Shown: in pieces, positions 6,592-9,496 of the stretch
Numbering within the stretch: position 1 is the stretch's first letter
Layout of the letters: each line of letters begins with the position of its first letter
Origin: Prevotella sp. CAG:755
GTDB taxonomy: Bacteria; Bacteroidota; Bacteroidia; Bacteroidales; Bacteroidaceae
Length of the DNA: 9,496 nucleotides
Assembly: GCA_000431275.1 (NCBI GenBank)
Contig: HF989200.1
Span: 20,135-29,630 of the forward strand
Direction of reading: 5' to 3'
Made by a program: the position numbers and the translations under genes
The notes under the pieces: model-generated
Told to the model about the DNA's origin: nothing
The model's input: only the letters and a program-made list of their open reading frames with translations
The model's database searches: none

Positions 6592-6615
6592 TCCGCCGCG
6601 TAGCCCGTTTCCCCA

Positions 6616-6699
6616 GTCAGCCGTCCCGGAAATCCGGTCGCAGTGACCGGGTTTTCTGTCAGCCGTCCCGTTCCTGCGGTCACGGCATCCGGTTTCCAG
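6616..6699. repeat. Intergenic 42-nt-period repeat, locus B (two units)
   Basis: Two adjacent 42-nt units start at 6616 and 6658, both with GTCAGCCGTCCCG. The first has a palindromic core CCGGTC-GCAGT-GACCGG (6634-6650), extended by AAA (6630-6632) pairing with TTT (6652-6654). The second is diverged in its latter half. A decayed partial unit may precede them (GCCCGTTTCCCCA, 6603-6615). The tract is related to locus A about 2.7 kb away. It lies between the GHL10 stop and the promoter of the next gene. Confidence 0.75.
6630..6657 (+). terminator. Possible terminator of the GHL10 gene, formed by a repeat unit
   Basis: The core of repeat unit B1 folds as AAA-T-CCGGTC, loop GCAGT, GACCGG-G-TTT: nine Watson-Crick pairs and one T-G wobble. 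It is followed by TCT, continuing a short TTTTCT tract, 38 nt after the GHL10 stop codon. It has the shape of an intrinsic terminator but a weak U-run. The same structure belongs to the dispersed repeat, so termination may be a secondary use. Confidence 0.4.
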
Positions 6700-6782
6700 C
6701 CTCTGGCCGCGGGGCGTGAGGGACAGGCGGGCCGGAGGCTGCAAAGATTGTTAACGGCGGGACGCGAAAGGCGTCGCGCTTG

Positions 6783-6813
6783 TTGCCTGCCTCGACGGAT
6801 AATCCTAACTTTG
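6783..6813 (+). promoter_or_regulatory. Bacteroidetes-type promoter of the MG2/plug-like gene
   Basis: TTG at 6783-6785 and TAACTTTG at 6806-6813 are separated by exactly 20 bp, matching the -33/-7 promoter of the phylum. A start near 6820 gives a leader of about 28 nt before the ATG at 6848. This shows that the gene is transcribed independently of the GHL10 gene upstream. Confidence 0.75.
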
Positions 6814-6847
6814 CACCGCCCACACCGTTTTATACTGATCAACCGTT

Positions 6848-9490
6848 ATGAGAAAGCATCCATTGCTCTTGGCGGGTTGTGCCGTAAGCCTATGGTGGGC
6901 GTCGGTGTGCCCGGCGCTGGCCCAGGCCACTCCGGCCGACAGCCTGATGAATCTGTTCCGCCAAGTGGCGGGTTACGAACAGCGCTGGACGCGCGAACAA
7001 GTCTACCTGCACCTTGACAATAACGCCTACATCGAAGGCGAGACCATCTGGTTCAACGCCTATGTCGTCTACGCCTCCACACTCCGGCCCACACATCTCA
7101 GCCGGGTGCTCTACGTCGAACTGCTCAACGCCGCCGGCGACGTGATGAGCCGCCAGAAGTTACGCATCGCCGACAACGGGCAGGCCGACGGCTCGTTCAA
7201 ACTCGACGAGCAGACGATGAAAAGCGGGTACTACGAGATACGAGCCTACACAAGGGCGATGCTCAATTGGGACGCCGCGTCGGTCTATTCACGCGTAGTC
7301 CCCGTGTTCCGCAGGCCTGAGGGCGGCGCGCCCGACGGCCAGCTTGTCATGGCCGAAGCTTACGGGCACACTGACGCCCCCTCCTTACGGTCGAAGAAGC
7401 CGGCCGACGCCGGCGAGCGCCGGAAGCGGGCGAAGGACGGGCTCGACCTCACGTTCTATCCCGAAGGCGGATTCCGCGTGGCGGGGCTGCCTTCCGACGT
7501 GGCGTTCCGCCTGACCGATGCCAATGGCAACCCCGTCGAGGGGACGCTCCGCCTTGTCGGCAAGGCGGGGGAAGAGCTGGCCACGGCCCGCACCGAGCAC
7601 GAGGGCATGGGCAGTCTCGCCGTGCCGCCCACGGCCGAGGGCGCAAGTATCGTGGCCGAGGCCGGGACAGCGACAGCCCGTTTTGCTCTCCCCGCAAGCC
7701 ATCCCGGTTATGCGCTGAGCGCCACGTGGACGTCGGCCGACACGCTCCGGCTCACCGTCGGTGGAGGCACAGGAGCGGTAGCCCGCCTGCTTGGCGTCAG
7801 TGCTACGACGCGCGGCCATGCCACCTATTTCGACACGCTCAGCATAGCTCCCGGCGTGGTGCGCGGCCTCAACGTGCCCCGCACAAGCTTGGGCAGCGGC
7901 GTCAACCAGCTGACCCTTGTCGACGCTTCGGGCCGTGTGTGGGCCGAGCGCCTTGTCTGGAACGATCCCCCGGCGGCCCTGCACCTCGACGTCCGTCAGA
8001 GCCAGGCCAGCTACTCCCCCTGTTCGCCCGTGGCGCTCGAAATGCGGCTCACCGACGCCGCCGGGCGTCCGCGTCAGGCGTCCTTCTCGCTCGCCGTCCG
8101 CGACCGTGGCGGCGAACTCGTCGCGCCGGGCGCCGGCATCCGTGAGAGCCTCTTGCTCAGCTCTGGCGTGAAAGGCTATATCGCCCGGCCGGAATACTAC
8201 TTCGCTGCCGACGACGCCCCACACAGCCGCGCGCTCGACCTGCTCCTGCTCGTACAGGGCTGGCGTTGCTACGATTGGCGCGAGATGGCTGGCCTGACCG
8301 GCAAACGGCTCGAACAGCCCGTTGAGGAAGGCATCCTCATCGACGGGCGTGCCGTGGGCGGACGCGTGTCGAAGTCCTTGGACAATTGCGATGTCGACAT
8401 CGACATCTTTCTCGCCGACCAGAGGCTGAAAGGAGAGGCACGCACCGATTCGGCCGGTGAATTCGCTTTCCTCTGTCCGTCGTTCTATGGCGACGCCATC
8501 GGCACTTTCTATCTCTCGCGCGGCGGGAAGGCGCGCTTTGGCTACGTCGCGCTCAACCGCAACTTCATCCCCGAGCCCCGGTTCATCAGTGAGGCCGAAC
8601 GCAGACTGCGCCCGCCTGTCGTCCCGTCGGACCCGGCTCTGCTCCATGCCCCCCTGTTCGCCTGGACCGATACCTTGCCGAAAGCGTCGATAGTGCTCGG
8701 CGAGGCCAAAGTGAACGCCAAGGGGTTTGACAACTACTTCACGGGGCGCTACTCCTGGGAGGGAGGCGAGGCAGCCGGCCGCCGTTATGCCGACATCTAT
8801 TACAACGTCGAGGACGAGATTGAGCGCTACATGGATGAGGGACATGCGAGCCCTGGCCTCTGGGAATGGCTGCGCGGGCGTAACAAGTATTTCTACTATG
8901 AGATACTCGATGACGGCGGTCCCGCCGACGAGCAGCGCCGCGAACTGGCCGAGACGGGCCATCCGGGGCTTCCGAAATTCAAGGTGGAGTACAAAGGGCG
9001 TCCGACCTACGTGGTCCTCGACAACGAACTACTGGGCGCCGAAGGTCCCGGCTTTCTTGAAAAGACAAATCCCTCAGAACTCACGGCCGACGAAGTGAAG
9101 ACGCTCATCATCAGCGAAGACCCGCAAGCCTATCAGCGTTACGTGCAGCCCAAAACGGGCGTGGCGCTATCGCAGGCGGGCGCCCCGGTCACCATCTTCG
9201 TTTACAGCAATCCCTCGACCGACATCTACCAATACAAGAAGGGACGCCGCATCACGCGCATCCACGGCTACACGGCGCCGCAGGACTACTATCATCCCGA
9301 CTACCGCACGCGCGACGTCCCGACCGACACCGACTATCGCCGGACGCTTTATTGGAATCCCAACGTGGCGACGGACGCCGACGGGCGCGCCTCGGCCGTC
9401 TTTTTCAGTAACTCACGCCCCGGCGCGCGGCTTGTCTTCTCGGCGCAAGGTGTCACTCCGGCAGGCGAGTTTGTCGACATGGAAAAATAA
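6848..9490 (+). CDS. Large surface protein with MG2-like and TonB-plug-like regions, function unknown
   Basis: An 880-residue exported protein of a Bacteroidetes-specific type. The signal peptide ends at about residue 25 (CPALA-QA). Residues about 48-155 resemble the MG2 domain of alpha-2-macroglobulins (VYLHLDNNAYIEGETIWF, then a YYEIRAYTRAMLNW strand). A second beta-sandwich region spans about 200-375, and an MG-like stretch follows at 385-425 (SYSPCSPVALEMRLTDAAGRP). Next come the family marker LLLVQGWRCYDW (466-477), a carboxypeptidase-regulatory-like segment (about 495-560), a region recalling the TonB receptor plug (PTYVVLDNELLG to SEDPQAY, 719-761) and the conserved tail RRTLYWNPNVATDADGRA (831-848). 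No beta-barrel follows, so it is not a transporter. It may bind or process a polypeptide at the cell surface, but no catalytic residues were identified. The frame is intact and ends in TAA within the window. Confidence 0.8.
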   Translation: MRKHPLLLAGCAVSLWWASVCPALAQATPADSLMNLFRQVAGYEQRWTREQVYLHLDNNAYIEGETIWFNAYVVYASTLRPTHLSRVLYVELLNAAGDVMSRQKLRIADNGQADGSFKLDEQTMKSGYYEIRAYTRAMLNWDAASVYSRVVPVFRRPEGGAPDGQLVMAEAYGHTDAPSLRSKKPADAGERRKRAKDGLDLTFYPEGGFRVAGLPSDVAFRLTDANGNPVEGTLRLVGKAGEELATARTEHEGMGSLAVPPTAEGASIVAEAGTATARFALPASHPGYALSATWTSADTLRLTVGGGTGAVARLLGVSATTRGHATYFDTLSIAPGVVRGLNVPRTSLGSGVNQLTLVDASGRVWAERLVWNDPPAALHLDVRQSQASYSPCSPVALEMRLTDAAGRPRQASFSLAVRDRGGELVAPGAGIRESLLLSSGVKGYIARPEYYFAADDAPHSRALDLLLLVQGWRCYDWREMAGLTGKRLEQPVEEGILIDGRAVGGRVSKSLDNCDVDIDIFLADQRLKGEARTDSAGEFAFLCPSFYGDAIGTFYLSRGGKARFGYVALNRNFIPEPRFISEAERRLRPPVVPSDPALLHAPLFAWTDTLPKASIVLGEAKVNAKGFDNYFTGRYSWEGGEAAGRRYADIYYNVEDEIERYMDEGHASPGLWEWLRGRNKYFYYEILDDGGPADEQRRELAETGHPGLPKFKVEYKGRPTYVVLDNELLGAEGPGFLEKTNPSELTADEVKTLIISEDPQAYQRYVQPKTGVALSQAGAPVTIFVYSNPSTDIYQYKKGRRITRIHGYTAPQDYYHPDYRTRDVPTDTDYRRTLYWNPNVATDADGRASAVFFSNSRPGARLVFSAQGVTPAGEFVDMEK

Positions 9491-9496
9491 AGCCGC

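Noticed and set aside
3852..6699. CRISPR array
   Set aside because: The units are contiguous, imperfect and have no unique spacers of constant length, and no cas genes are present.
6875..6880. Lipobox LAGC (Cys11) in the 880-residue protein
   Set aside because: The hydrophobic stretch before it is only about six residues, and a longer hydrophobic run with an ALA-Q cleavage site follows, so a type I signal peptide is more likely. A lipoprotein is not fully excluded.
7385..8962. Long open frame (525 codons) on the minus strand inside the MG2/plug-like gene
   Set aside because: It lies wholly antisense to a recognisable gene. Its composition is typical of the shadow frame of GC-rich codons, and it has no recognisable domain.
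66..9490. Mobile element or horizontally acquired island
   Set aside because: No transposase, integrase, target-site duplication or tRNA was seen, and base composition looks even across the genes.

Overview
The window looks like an ordinary chromosomal stretch from a GC-rich member of the Bacteroidales. Several signs point there. Four gene starts are preceded by TAnnTTTG boxes (the Bacteroidetes -7 element), two of them with a TTG exactly 20 bp upstream. Clear Shine-Dalgarno sequences are missing. One secreted enzyme ends in what looks like a type IX secretion (T9SS) sorting domain. The last gene belongs to a Bacteroidetes-type family of large MG2/plug-like surface proteins. A T9SS-bearing genus such as a Tannerella relative is possible, but the genus is a guess.

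Layout, left to right. On the minus strand are a PMCA-type calcium P-type ATPase (66-2783) with its own promoter (2877-2907) and a 3' hairpin (7-42), then a rubredoxin (3036-3200) lying 32 bp downstream of an Fe-type superoxide dismutase (3233-3811). The last two probably form an oxidative-stress operon read from a promoter near 3967-3974. A strong hairpin terminator (3996-4028) separates that promoter from the next minus-strand operon, which holds a small two-helix membrane protein (4580-4783) followed by a small outer-membrane beta-barrel protein (4090-4566). On the plus strand, divergent from that operon, are a secreted GHL10-family glycoside hydrolase-like protein with an FN3-like module and a T9SS-like tail (4936-6591), then an 880-residue MG2/plug-like surface protein (6848-9490) with a good promoter.

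How the genes relate. SOD and rubredoxin fit defence of an anaerobe against oxygen. The ATPase would export calcium from the cytoplasm. The barrel protein, the GHL10 protein and the MG2 protein are all predicted to be exported to the envelope. No mobile element, CRISPR array, tRNA or rRNA was seen.

The least explained structure is an intergenic repeat with a 42-nt period and a 21-nt half unit. It occurs at two unrelated places: in the probable SOD leader (3852-3951) and downstream of the GHL10 gene (6616-6699). The best copies carry a palindromic core, so both DNA strands read as similar 14-codon open repeats. This is the best candidate here for something undescribed. Everything else belongs to recognisable families.
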